DNA of 45,228 nucleotides from assembly GCA_963542625.1 (NCBI GenBank), contig CAUTXO010000010.1, forward strand, positions 1 through 45,228, in the 5' to 3' direction. The notes beneath the pieces are model-generated. The model made no database searches. It saw only the letters and a list, made by a program, of their open reading frames with translations, and was not told the origin of the DNA. How positions within the stretch are numbered: the stretch's first letter is position 1; each line of letters starts with the position of its first letter. The DNA is from CAUTXO01 sp963542625. Lineage in GTDB: Bacteria > Campylobacterota > Campylobacteria > Campylobacterales > SZUA-545. The position numbers and the translations under genes are program-made. This document shows positions 1-7,848 of the stretch, in pieces.

Positions 1-363
1 GGTAAAAATTTGCCAGATTTTTTCTAGCCCGCCAGCGCTTCTTTGCGCTTTGGCATAACAATCTTAACCCAACACGCACTCGCCCCAAAGCACTATCCAA
101 GCTCCACTAACTACAACGCCACATCAAACCACCACCAAATTTCATCAATCATAAACCCCAAGATCCACCAGCACCAAACAGATCCCACGCGCACCAAGCC
201 AAATATCCGCCCACACATTCAAAACCAAACCCCACTTACGCCAAAGATCCCTTGCTCTAATCTCTGCCCTTACCACCCCCCCGCCTATGCAAAGATCCAC
301 TCGCCCCACACCTAAAACTCCTAGCACCAGACAAATTAAAAAGGCTCTAAGTAATCCTTTCAT
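1..363. repeat. A/C-rich intergenic block with RGATCY words
   Basis: The plus strand from about 61 to 330 is strikingly rich in A and C. It holds four AGATCC words, at about 161, 180, 245 and 293, all in the same orientation. No protein with a recognisable family was seen on either strand. It belongs to the same class of intergenic block as 4388-5218. The left end is cut by the window edge. Confidence 0.6.
145..363 (-). CDS. doubtful small exported protein (72 aa)
   Basis: This reading frame starts with ATG at 363. A plausible ribosome-binding site (AAGGA) lies just upstream, and beyond it is an AT-rich promoter-like stretch (364-470). The first 20 residues, MKGLLRAFLICLVLGVLGVG, look like a signal peptide or membrane anchor. 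The rest is Val/Leu/Gly/Trp/Arg-rich with no recognisable domain, which is what translating a G/T-skewed repeat block would give. It could be a small exported protein, a remnant of a gene overrun by the RGATCY block, or chance. The good start region is the only real support. Confidence 0.25.
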   Translation of the reverse strand: MKGLLRAFLICLVLGVLGVGRVDLCIGGGVVRAEIRARDLWRKWGLVLNVWADIWLGARGICLVLVDLGVYD

Positions 364-634
364 CTTGATCCTTTTGTGTAAAAGTTTATATTTTATATAA
401 AAAAGCTTATGTTTAGATCTTATAGTTATAAATATTGATGTTTTTGGCGTATATATTATAACAAAATTTGTGAAAAATGGCTTAGAACCAGTGCCTTAGA
501 TCTGGATTGTGCGAGTGCGCAGATCCGTTAGATCCCCGCAGATCCTTAGAATTTCCAAAGATCCTAACGCGCAAAACCGCATTAATAAAGCGAATTAGGG
601 CATAATTAACGCACATTAAAACAAGGATAGAGTT
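364..634. promoter_or_regulatory. AT-rich promoter region upstream of sqr
   Basis: Bases 364-480 are very AT-rich with several TATA-like stretches, for example around 448-462, so promoters in either direction are possible. Bases 481-600 carry about five RGATCY words. A weak extended -10-like element (CATAAT, about 600-605) sits some 30 bases before the sqr start. The sqr ribosome-binding site is AAGGATAG, just before 635. The exact promoter is inferred only. Confidence 0.35.
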
Positions 635-2071
635 ATGGCGAAGGTCGTCGTATTGGGTTCTGGCTTTGCAGGCCATATCGCCGCTTTGAATTTAAAGCGC
701 GAGTTGGGTAAGGAACACGAGGTGGTAGTTGTTACGCCGCAAGAAAAGTTCGGCTACATACCGTCTTACATTTGGGTAGGAATTGGCAAGATGACAAAGG
801 AGCAATGCCAGTTTGAGTTAGCCCCCGTTTATAAAAAAATGGGGATTACATATTGTTTAGGCAAGGCGGTGGAAATTCACCCCGATAGCGGCGAGCAAAA
901 CGTCGTCGTGGAGCTAAACAAGGGCGGGCGCGAGAGCATTAATTACGATTATTTGGTCGTTGCCACCGGGCCACAGCTGAAATTTGACGCCACAAAAGGC
1001 TTGGGGCCAGACGCGGGCAATAGTTATTCCATTTGCACGCCGACGCACGCTGAAGCCGCGCGCGACAAATACCTTGAGCTTGTGGAAAAAATGAAGCAGG
1101 GGCAAAAGCAAAAGATCGTAATAGGCACGGGGCACGGAATGTGCACTTGCCAAGGCGCGGCGTTTGAATACATTCACAACATCGCCTTTGACCTAGAAGA
1201 GCGCGGGCTAAGGGATATGGCGGAGCTTGTGTGGATCTCAAACGAGCCAGAAGTCGGCGATTTTGGGATAAACGGTATGATTGTTAATATGTTCGGCAAG
1301 ACCGTTACTAGCAAGATGTTTGGCGAGATCTCATTCCTTGAGCGCAACATCAGGTGGATTTTGAAAGCGCACACGAAAGAAGTTAGGGCCGGATCTTTAG
1401 ATTACATAACAGCAGACGGCAAGGAAGGCTCAGAAAGCTTTGATTTTGCAATGCTTATTCCGCTTTTTGGCGGTGTGCCTATTAAGTGGATTGGCAAGAA
1501 TGGCGAAGATCTCACAGGCAAGGTTTGCGCGCCGAATGGCTTTGTGAAAGTTGATGCAAATTACGACGCCGCCGCAACTGGGTTTGAAAGCTGGAAAGCA
1601 AGCGATTGGCCTGAAATTTACCAAAACCCTTTGTATTCTAACGTTTATGCCGCTGGCATTGCCTTTGCGCCGCCGCACCCAATCAGCCGCCCGGACAAAG
1701 CGCCAGACGGCACACCGATAACCGCCACGCCGCCTAGAACAGGTATGGCAGCGGGGATTATCGCGCACTCGGTGGCAAAAAACATTGCAAACATCATCAA
1801 AGGCTCCAAAAAGCCTATGGTGAAAAGCTCTATGGCAAAATTCGGCACGGCTTGCGTCGCGTCTATGGGTGCGTCAATGCTAAAGGGAAGCGCGGCAACG
1901 ATGATTATCTACCCCGTAGCGCAAGATTATGAGGCGGACAAAACCGGGCGATACAGCAATTGGACGTTCGTTGATAGGGGCTTGGCGGGGCATTGGCTCA
2001 AGGTAATTTTGCACTATATGTTTATTTATAAAATGAAAGCCTTACCGGGCTGGTGGATAATTCCGGATTAG
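635..2071 (+). CDS. sqr: sulfide:quinone oxidoreductase (FAD-dependent)
   Basis: A 478-residue flavoprotein of the sulfide:quinone oxidoreductase/flavocytochrome c sulfide dehydrogenase family. The family oxidises sulfide to sulfur or polysulfide at the cytoplasmic membrane and passes electrons to the quinone pool. The N-terminal FAD motif GxGxxG is at residues 8-13. Candidate redox cysteines are C170 and C172 (in MCTCQG) and C407 (in TACVAS), fitting the paired-cysteine chemistry of SQR. The C-terminus (about 450-478) is aromatic and amphipathic, as in monotopic SQRs. Start ATG 635 is preceded by AAGGATAG. A small membrane protein gene follows after 9 bases and is probably cotranscribed. SQR subtype is not assigned; another member of the pyridine-nucleotide disulfide reductase-like group is less likely. 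Confidence 0.85.
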   Translation: MAKVVVLGSGFAGHIAALNLKRELGKEHEVVVVTPQEKFGYIPSYIWVGIGKMTKEQCQFELAPVYKKMGITYCLGKAVEIHPDSGEQNVVVELNKGGRESINYDYLVVATGPQLKFDATKGLGPDAGNSYSICTPTHAEAARDKYLELVEKMKQGQKQKIVIGTGHGMCTCQGAAFEYIHNIAFDLEERGLRDMAELVWISNEPEVGDFGINGMIVNMFGKTVTSKMFGEISFLERNIRWILKAHTKEVRAGSLDYITADGKEGSESFDFAMLIPLFGGVPIKWIGKNGEDLTGKVCAPNGFVKVDANYDAAATGFESWKASDWPEIYQNPLYSNVYAAGIAFAPPHPISRPDKAPDGTPITATPPRTGMAAGIIAHSVAKNIANIIKGSKKPMVKSSMAKFGTACVASMGASMLKGSAATMIIYPVAQDYEADKTGRYSNWTFVDRGLAGHWLKVILHYMFIYKMKALPGWWIIPD

Positions 2072-2080
2072 GAGGAAAAA

Positions 2081-2242
2081 ATGGAAAAAACATACGAACA
2101 AGAACGAGACGCGATGATGAAAATGCAGTCTAGCGGGTTTATGAGATTTGCAAACCGCTGTATCATCATTAACCTTTTGCGCTTATCTTATTACGGCTAT
2201 AAGGTGCTTGCGCTACTTATTTCATCTGCAAAATACCGCTAA
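2081..2242 (+). CDS. small membrane protein downstream of sqr (53 aa)
   Basis: A short gene preceded by a near-perfect ribosome-binding site (GGAGG at 2071-2075, overlapping the sqr stop). It encodes 53 residues beginning MEKTYEQERDAMMKM and ending SSAKYR. The N-terminal third is charged. Residues 27-48 are hydrophobic with aromatic residues (INLLRLSYYGYKVLALLI) and could span or lie on the membrane. Position and ribosome-binding site suggest cotranslation with sqr, perhaps as an accessory or anchoring peptide; that role is inference. No family was recognised. A hairpin follows 7 bases after the stop. Confidence 0.65.
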   Translation: MEKTYEQERDAMMKMQSSGFMRFANRCIIINLLRLSYYGYKVLALLISSAKYR

Positions 2243-2249
2243 AACCAAA

Positions 2250-2281
2250 GCAAGATCGCGGGGCTAACTCTGCGATCTTGC
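2250..2281 (+). terminator. hairpin after the sqr operon, built from GATC words
   Basis: Perfect 10-bp stem GCAAGATCGC / GCGATCTTGC (2250-2259 with 2272-2281) with a 12-base loop. It sits just after the small gene and before the convergent chemoreceptor gene. There is no strong T-run, so intrinsic termination is uncertain. Both arms contain GATC. Confidence 0.5.
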
Positions 2282-2365
2282 GCCATTGTTTGAGTGGTTT
2301 TTAAAAAATGTTTTAGCTAAATAATTACAAGGTGTGTGGCAAGGTTTTGCCGTGTGCAACTAATC

Positions 2366-4003
2366 TTAAAATTTCTTCGTGCTGATATTTTGCAAGGCGG
2401 ATTTGGCTAGCGCGCTTACTTCTTGTGCTATTGCGCTTGTGTTTGTGGCAAGCCCGGTGTTATCTTGCGTGAGCTTATCAAGCAGCGTCATTGCGTCGTT
2501 TATCTGTGAGATCCCGGTGGTTTGTTCTTTAATCCCCGTTCCCATATCATTGATTGCTTGGATTAGAATGTTTGTGTTTGTTTCAATCTCAACAAGGCTT
2601 TTGCCCGTGCGCTCGGCAAGTTTGCGCACTTCATCAGCCACCACCGCAAAACCGCGCCCAGCTTCCCCCGCACGCGCGGCTTCAATCGCGGCGTTTAGTG
2701 CAAGCAAGTTGGTTTGATCCGCTATCTCTTTAATAATGTTTAAGATGTTTTTAATGTCTTCGCTTTGCTTGATGACTTCGTCGGATTTGGCGTTCATTGA
2801 ATTCATAGATGACGTCAGCTGTTCTATCGCCGCGCTGCTTTCTTCAAGCCCGGCGGCTTGCTCGCTAGACATTTTATTCATTTCTTCCACAAGCGCGCCA
2901 AGAGAGGACGACTTTTTCTCTAAGATCTTGCTGTTTTTGCTTGTATTTTGAAGCATTCCGGCAATTTCTTCGCCCAGCGTGTTTATGCCTTTGGCGATGA
3001 TTGCGCCGTCGTCAATGCGCGCGCGGAAATCGTTGGCTGAAAAGCTGGATATTAGCCCAAGCACGTCTTGCGCGTTAGAACAGATGTTTGCTTCAAGCGC
3101 CTTTTGCACTTCTTGCAGGTTGTTTTTTAGGCTGTTTAGGAGCTTGTTTTGCGTTTGCGCGGTGATTTGCGGCGTAAAATTGCCGTTTTTTATCTCGCCC
3201 ACAAATTTATCCACGTCCTTTAAAAGCTCGCGTTCTTCTTTGATGTTTCTTTCTATGATTGCGATGTTTTTGTTTATCATACGCGCCATATGCCCGAACT
3301 CGTCTTTTGTGTCTATTTCTATCTTGTTTGCGCTGTTTGTTTCGCCGTTTAGAAAGGCAAAAAAGCTATCCATTCCCACGTTTATTTTGTTTAGCGACTT
3401 TAGCAGGTAGTTTTTGCCAATGTAGATAAAAACAGAAAGCAAAAGCGCGAGCGCGGCGATGATAGACGTTGAAACGGTTATAGATTTTGCGATGATGGCT
3501 TCTTGCAAGATCTTAGCCTCTTTTGTGGCTTTGATTGCCGCGTTTATTTCTTCTAAAAGTTTTGCCTTATACACGCGCCATACTTCTGTGTTGCTTACGA
3601 TGTCTTCCTTGCTTAGATCTTCGCCGGTGTCTGATTTTCTAAGCAGGGCTTGCGTGTTAGATGTAAAGCCCGCAAAGCTTTTACGCAAGCTCTCGTAGGT
3701 TGCCGCGTCTAGCGTTTTTAGCTTTTCTTCAAGATCTAAAACGTTTGTTAGGGCCTTTTGCGTGTTGGTTTTTGCCTTTTTGTCATTGCCGTTTATGAAG
3801 ATGTTTCTTAAACCCTGACCAATCTGGAGACATTCTGAAATGGTGATGCGTAAGTTTTCTTTCTTTTGTAGCGTTATTTCCGTTGCCGCGTTTGTTTTCT
3901 TGATTTGGATTAGGTAGTTTGTGTAGAACACGCCCAGAAAAACAAAAGAGCCGATGATTATTGCCAGCGCTAAATTGACCTTCGTATTTACGGTTAGTTT
4001 CAT
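2366..4003 (-). CDS. methyl-accepting chemotaxis protein
   Basis: A 545-residue transmembrane chemoreceptor. TM1 is at about 12-32. A periplasmic helical sensor region of about 140 residues follows, then TM2 at about 172-195. A HAMP-like linker leads to a cytoplasmic signalling domain with the conserved hairpin (about 428-462, including NLLALNAAIEAARAGEAGRG and VVADEVRKLAERT) that contacts CheA and CheW. The ligand cannot be told from the sensor region. No CheR-binding pentapeptide is seen at the C-terminus. Start ATG 4003 has AAAAGG upstream. An 11-G tract lies about 60 bases upstream, so expression may be phase variable. Confidence 0.9.
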   Translation of the reverse strand: MKLTVNTKVNLALAIIIGSFVFLGVFYTNYLIQIKKTNAATEITLQKKENLRITISECLQIGQGLRNIFINGNDKKAKTNTQKALTNVLDLEEKLKTLDAATYESLRKSFAGFTSNTQALLRKSDTGEDLSKEDIVSNTEVWRVYKAKLLEEINAAIKATKEAKILQEAIIAKSITVSTSIIAALALLLSVFIYIGKNYLLKSLNKINVGMDSFFAFLNGETNSANKIEIDTKDEFGHMARMINKNIAIIERNIKEERELLKDVDKFVGEIKNGNFTPQITAQTQNKLLNSLKNNLQEVQKALEANICSNAQDVLGLISSFSANDFRARIDDGAIIAKGINTLGEEIAGMLQNTSKNSKILEKKSSSLGALVEEMNKMSSEQAAGLEESSAAIEQLTSSMNSMNAKSDEVIKQSEDIKNILNIIKEIADQTNLLALNAAIEAARAGEAGRGFAVVADEVRKLAERTGKSLVEIETNTNILIQAINDMGTGIKEQTTGISQINDAMTLLDKLTQDNTGLATNTSAIAQEVSALAKSALQNISTKKF

Positions 4004-4063
4004 TGAGAGACCTTTTTGTGTTGGTTTTTAGAAAAATTGCCTATGTAATTTTTTAGCTGCGGC

Positions 4064-4074
4064 GGGGGGGGGGG
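4064..4074. repeat. G11 homopolymer upstream of the chemoreceptor gene
   Basis: Eleven consecutive G on the plus strand (C11 in gene sense), ending about 60 bases before the chemoreceptor ATG. Stop codons between tract and start show it is not in the coding frame, so any effect of length change would be on promoter spacing or activator binding. G/C tracts of 8 or more are classical slippage sites in Campylobacter and Helicobacter. Confidence 0.8.
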
Positions 4075-4177
4075 CGATTTGTAATTTGTTTTTAAAAATG
4101 ACAAAAGAATGACTCTCAAAAAATTCCCAAATGATAAATTTGTCAAATAATATTAAAAGATTAGAATTTTGTCAAGT

Positions 4178-4387
4178 TTAGCCGTCTTTGCCGTCGGGTC
4201 TTTTGCTTGTGAGAAATGCGCGGTATTTAAAGAAAAACACCAAAAACGCCACGCCCCAAAAAACCGCGCTTGCAGAATAAATCGCGATGGCAAAGTCATT
4301 ATCAAAAAAGGGCAGGGTAATAAGCACCAAGCTTGCACCTAAGATCCATAGCAGGTTTAAAGTCACAAGCAGGTGATTTGAAATCAC
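4178..4387 (-). CDS. small two-helix membrane protein (69 aa)
   Basis: A 69-residue frame starting with GTG at 4387. It has two clear hydrophobic segments (about 6-26 and 34-54) and a short charged tail, FKYRAFLTSKRPDGKDG. The alternating hydrophobic pattern with aromatic belt residues looks like a real bitopic or hairpin inner-membrane protein. The ribosome-binding site is weak and the start lies at the edge of an RGATCY block, so the N-terminus is uncertain. It lies upstream of the chemoreceptor on the same strand, separated by the G11 region. No function assigned. Confidence 0.5.
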   Translation of the reverse strand: MISNHLLVTLNLLWILGASLVLITLPFFDNDFAIAIYSASAVFWGVAFLVFFFKYRAFLTSKRPDGKDG

Positions 4388-5218
4388 ACAAGCAAGCAGA
4401 TCTAGCGTTAGCCAACACGCGCCCCCGCCCTAAGATCCAAGCACCGCACACGCAAAGATCTCACAACTCCAAATAGCGGATCCAAAATGTCGCGTCCAGC
4501 AAGATCCAAACGCGCAAGATCCCAGTGGCGCCAAAGATCTAGCGGATCCAAACCACGCACACTGCCCAAGTTCTAACAGATCCAAGCTCCGGTTTCCAAA
4601 ACTGGGGCGCGCGATTTGAAATTCCGCAAACCAATAGCACAGGATCCCTACCCAAACGCATAAGATCCAAGCACCACACCACACGTCAAGATCTCACAAA
4701 CCCAAGCGGGCGCTCAATATCCACTCGGCGCCAAAGATCCGTCGCGCCCACCAAGCACTCAAGATCCAGCATTCCCACGCTTTAGATCTTGCGCCAACAC
4801 ACGCCTACGCCAGCCCAAGATCCTTAGCCGGCATTCACCCCCCAAGCGGCGGATCTAAACACGTAAGATCTAAGATCCAAGCACCGCCAAAGATCTGCGC
4901 GCCGTGCAAGGCGCAAAGATCCTAACGCACAGACAAAGCGCAAACTCAGGACGCCACAAGATCCACAAGCGGCAGCACCAAAAGAGATTTGCGTGCGTTT
5001 TTTTACCGCGCAAGATCTTAGTTCTAAGCCAGCAGAGCCAAAACAAGTAATGCCAAGCCGCCAAGCTTACACCAGAGGCTAAAAGCTCCAAGAGATCTAA
5101 AGGCGCCAACGCCGCGCCGCGTGCAAACTCAAACACGTAAGATCTAGCAGATCTAGCCGGCACTCAAACCAGCAAAACTTTTAAGCGGGGGCGGACAGGA
5201 GCCATCAGCCGGCGCGGG
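4388..5218. repeat. dense RGATCY intergenic block, A/C-rich
   Basis: By eye, bases 4381-5220 contain 26 GATC, and all 26 are RGATCY (AGATCT, AGATCC, GGATCC, GGATCT). That is about one per 32 bases, against about one per 1024 expected for RGATCY. The plus strand is A/C-rich, and AGATCC is far commoner than its complement GGATCT. Longer direct repeats are nested inside: TAAGATCCAAGCACC at 4431, 4661 and 4871, and AAACACGTAAGATCTA at 4857 and 5131. Open frames in this block (for example on the minus strand at 4430-4684 and 4870-5163) read as repeat translations and are not called as genes. Confidence 0.85.
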
Positions 5219-5716
5219 CTAAAGATCCGCGATAAACTTCATCAAGCTTTCTAAGTGCGCTTGGATTTCTGGCTTTGAGCCTAAGATCTCGCTATAAGAT
5301 CTAAAGAGCACAGTATCTTGCGTGATTTTCAGCTCCAAAGACGCGTTGTAAATACGGCAAAGCTCGTTTAGTTTGCGCGGGTCGGTTTGATTATTTTCGC
5401 GCAGCACAAGTTCAAGAGTAAGATCTTGCGCGCCGCTTGGCTTTAAAAGCCCGCTGGCAAGTTCCAAAAACTCGCCGCTATCTAAGCTAAGATAAGAATT
5501 TGGCAAAAATTCCCCGCGCGCGCTAAGGTTAAAATCGCCGTTTTTTAGGCGCCTAAGCGCGCTCTTAAAAAGCTTTTCATCCTTTATTTCATAGTGAAAC
5601 GCCGTGTATTTTGAGCTTGCAAACTCGGGCTTGCTCTGGTGGCTCGCAAGCACAAACACAAGCACGCCAACAAAAGCCGCAAAAACGCCAAAGCTAACAA
5701 GGGCGATTTTTTTCAT
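5219..5716 (-). CDS. membrane-anchored protein of unknown function (165 aa)
   Basis: A 165-residue protein with one N-terminal hydrophobic segment (about 5-25, KKIALVSFGVFAAFVGVLVF), so probably an anchored periplasmic protein. The rest is a mixed alpha/beta soluble domain with no recognised motif. Its ATG overlaps the stop of the cyclophilin gene by 4 bases (ATGA at 5713-5716), implying translational coupling as the last gene of a three-gene minus-strand operon. The C-terminal half holds QDL near an AGATCT word. No function is claimed. Confidence 0.75.
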   Translation of the reverse strand: MKKIALVSFGVFAAFVGVLVFVLASHQSKPEFASSKYTAFHYEIKDEKLFKSALRRLKNGDFNLSARGEFLPNSYLSLDSGEFLELASGLLKPSGAQDLTLELVLRENNQTDPRKLNELCRIYNASLELKITQDTVLFRSYSEILGSKPEIQAHLESLMKFIADL

Positions 5717-6231
5717 TTCACATACGCCTTGATGATTTTGTCAAAGGCAAAGTCCGCGCTTCTTTGCGTAGGGTTTGCTTCTATTTTTTTGACCGTGTCA
5801 AAGCCTGAAATTACTTCGCCAAAAATCGTGTGAAAGCCGTTTAGCCACGGGGTTTTAACGGTTGTGATGAAAAACTGGCTGCCGTTTGTATTGCGCCCAG
5901 CGTTTGCCATTGCCAGCAAATAGGGCCTATCAAAAATAATATTTGGCTTAAACTCGTCTTCAAACGGCTTGCCCCAAATGGAGCTCCCGCCCCTACCGGT
6001 GCCGGTTGGGTCGCCGGTTTGGATCATAAAATCTTTTATCACACGGTGAAAAATCACGCCGTTATAGTAGCCGCTTTGCACAAGGCGCGTAAAATTCTCG
6101 CAAGCCTTGGGCGCAATCTCCTTAAAAAGCCGCAACTCAACCGTGCCTTTGTTTGTTTCAAGCACCACGACAGGATCCTTGCCAAAAGCTAGGGTGCTGG
6201 CAAGCGCAAAAATAAAAAATAGCTTTTTCAA
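5713..6231 (-). CDS. secreted cyclophilin-type peptidyl-prolyl cis-trans isomerase
   Basis: A cyclophilin-family prolyl isomerase of 172 residues with an N-terminal signal peptide (KKLFFIFALASTLAFG, then KDP), so it is probably a periplasmic folding helper. Family motifs are visible: FHRVIKDFMIQTGDPTGTGR, NTNGSQFFITT and GFHTIFGEV. The frame is open further upstream, but that would run into the transporter gene. I chose TTG at 6231, with GGAAAG just upstream, which gives a clean signal peptide. This TTG overlaps the transporter's TGA stop, so the genes are coupled. Confidence 0.88.
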   Translation of the reverse strand: MKKLFFIFALASTLAFGKDPVVVLETNKGTVELRLFKEIAPKACENFTRLVQSGYYNGVIFHRVIKDFMIQTGDPTGTGRGGSSIWGKPFEDEFKPNIIFDRPYLLAMANAGRNTNGSQFFITTVKTPWLNGFHTIFGEVISGFDTVKKIEANPTQRSADFAFDKIIKAYVK

Positions 6232-7193
6232 TCGCTTTCCTTTACGCAAATTTCGCCGCGCAACATATATTTGAGCGTGTGGAATGAAACAAAGGCGACG
6301 ATGACGCAAGTTGTAAAAATCAGCGCGTAGGATAGGTAAAGAAGTGCCGGCGCTTGCGTGATTTTATACGCCAAAAGCGTTGCAATGGTAATTGCCGCAG
6401 CGGGGAATGTAAAAGCCCACCACGAAATAAAAAACTTGAGTTTTAGGAAGTTTTTATGCATAAAGGCTATCAAAATGGTAAAAAATAGCGCGAGCGAATA
6501 CATAAACTGGCCGAAAAAATCAAAGCCCGCGTTTGTGAGCTTTTCATACGCCACAAAGCCAACAGCCGGCGGTGCTATCAAAATAAACAGCGTAGGCATA
6601 AACTTTATTGGCAATTGGCTATGGAAAATGATACGGTAGAAAGTTATCGTAAAAAGCACAACCCAAAAAAACATACCGACGAAAAAGTAATACCCAAGCA
6701 GCGCGTTGCTAGCAAAGCCCTCGCCAGCAAGCGGCACAAGCACGTTACCAACGATTGGAATAAACCACGCCGGGTTTGAGTGCTGGATCTCAAAGCTATT
6801 GTTTATCCAAAAACTGACGGTGTAAAAGGTAAGAAACGTATGCAGCGCAAGCCCCACCGCAAAAAGATAAAAGCTAACAGGCTCAAAGATCCCGTGCCAC
6901 ACAAGGCTTATCAGCAAAAACGAGATGCTAATGGCGGCAAAAAAATTTATCTTGATCTTATGCAAAAAATCGCGCTTGACTTCGTCAAAATACAGCGCGG
7001 CCTTGGTGGCATAAAGCGCCAAAATTACGGCAAAAAGCAGGGTATCCAAACCGCTAAAAACATAGGCGTAAAGCGGGCTAAAACCAAGCAGCGCGCTAGC
7101 CCTTTCAAACACAATGCTAAGCCCTGAAAAGCCCATAACCACCGCAAACATTGGCAGTGGAAAAAACCGGATTTTTTCTAAAAACCTATTCAT
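6228..7193 (-). CDS. TDT/SLAC1-family membrane transporter
   Basis: A 321-residue, very hydrophobic protein with about ten transmembrane segments. The early PLPMFAVVMGFSGLSIVF, the regularly spaced helices and the NPAWFIPIVGNVLVPLAG segment match the tellurite-resistance/dicarboxylate transporter (TehA, Mae1, SLAC1) family of anion channels and exporters. Substrate is unknown. It heads a minus-strand operon with the cyclophilin and an anchored protein. The ATG at 7193 is followed by a conventional cytoplasmic tail. Confidence 0.8.
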   Translation of the reverse strand: MNRFLEKIRFFPLPMFAVVMGFSGLSIVFERASALLGFSPLYAYVFSGLDTLLFAVILALYATKAALYFDEVKRDFLHKIKINFFAAISISFLLISLVWHGIFEPVSFYLFAVGLALHTFLTFYTVSFWINNSFEIQHSNPAWFIPIVGNVLVPLAGEGFASNALLGYYFFVGMFFWVVLFTITFYRIIFHSQLPIKFMPTLFILIAPPAVGFVAYEKLTNAGFDFFGQFMYSLALFFTILIAFMHKNFLKLKFFISWWAFTFPAAAITIATLLAYKITQAPALLYLSYALIFTTCVIVAFVSFHTLKYMLRGEICVKESD

Positions 7194-7235
7194 TGAAACC
7201 TCTATAAAAAAATCGAATGCAAATTATACAAGCAT

Positions 7236-7848
7236 TTATTTAAGCTCAGCCAGCCCATCAAGCGCCAAAACCGCCGCAATGCTTATTACCACAAGGCCGC
7301 TAAGGACGAACAAACCGCGCATAAAAAGCTCGTTTTTAATGGCATTTGCCAGCCACGCCCCGCCAAAAGCGTAGGCGCTTAGGCTTGCAAAGTTGATGGC
7401 TAGGACGATCAGAAGCATTTTTGTGCCACTACACAGCAAGCAGCCTTGCGCGGGCAAAAACGCCGAAATTAGCGCAAACAAAAATATGTGCGCCTTTGGA
7501 TTTGCAAGCGTAATTAGCGCCCCGCGCACAAAAAGCCGCGCGCGCGTTTCTTGCGTGGCGCTTCTAGCGTGCGCCGCCTTGCCTTGCGCTAGCATACCAA
7601 GCCCGGTGTATAGCAAATAAACCGCGCCGGCTAGCTTAAAAAACGCTAGGAATTTTGGCGCGCTGTTTAGGATTGCGCCGGCAAAAACCACCGAAAACGC
7701 CACGATTACAGCAAGCGCGCTTAGTTGCCCCAGTATCAAAAACAGGGCCTTTTTTGTAGCCGCAACGCATACCAAACGATAACGCGCTTAGCATATCGAT
7801 GCCCGGGATTACCGACACCGTGAAAAACGATATTGCAAACAGCAGCAA
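7236..7848 (-). pseudogene. LysE-family exporter with a frameshift in an A6 tract
   Basis: Two overlapping frames together make one LysE/RhtB-type amino-acid exporter. The 5' part (from TTG 7848, with TAGGAGC upstream) encodes MLLFAISFFTVSVIPGIDML and then SALSFGMRCGYKK. The 3' part continues KKALFLILGQLSALAVIVAF and ends near 7236. The switch lies at the A6 run (T6 on the plus strand, 7750-7755). With five A the reading passes in frame from GYKK into ALFLILGQ, giving about 203 residues and the usual six helices. As written, the product is truncated. It could be a pseudogene, a slippage switch or a sequence error. Confidence 0.75.

Noticed and set aside
4430..5163. Minus-strand open frames at 4430-4684 and 4870-5163 as genes
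   Set aside because: They lie wholly in a repeat block; their residues (for example AWILC and ARSL-type runs) are translations of RGATCY and its flanks. No ribosome-binding site or fold is apparent.
4388..5218. CRISPR array
   Set aside because: Repeats are a 6-base palindrome at irregular spacing (8 to about 60 bases), with no constant 24-40-base repeat and no cas genes.
6232..6309. 26-residue N-terminal extension of the cyclophilin
   Set aside because: It lies inside the transporter gene and would destroy the signal peptide; TTG 6231 has GGAAAG upstream.
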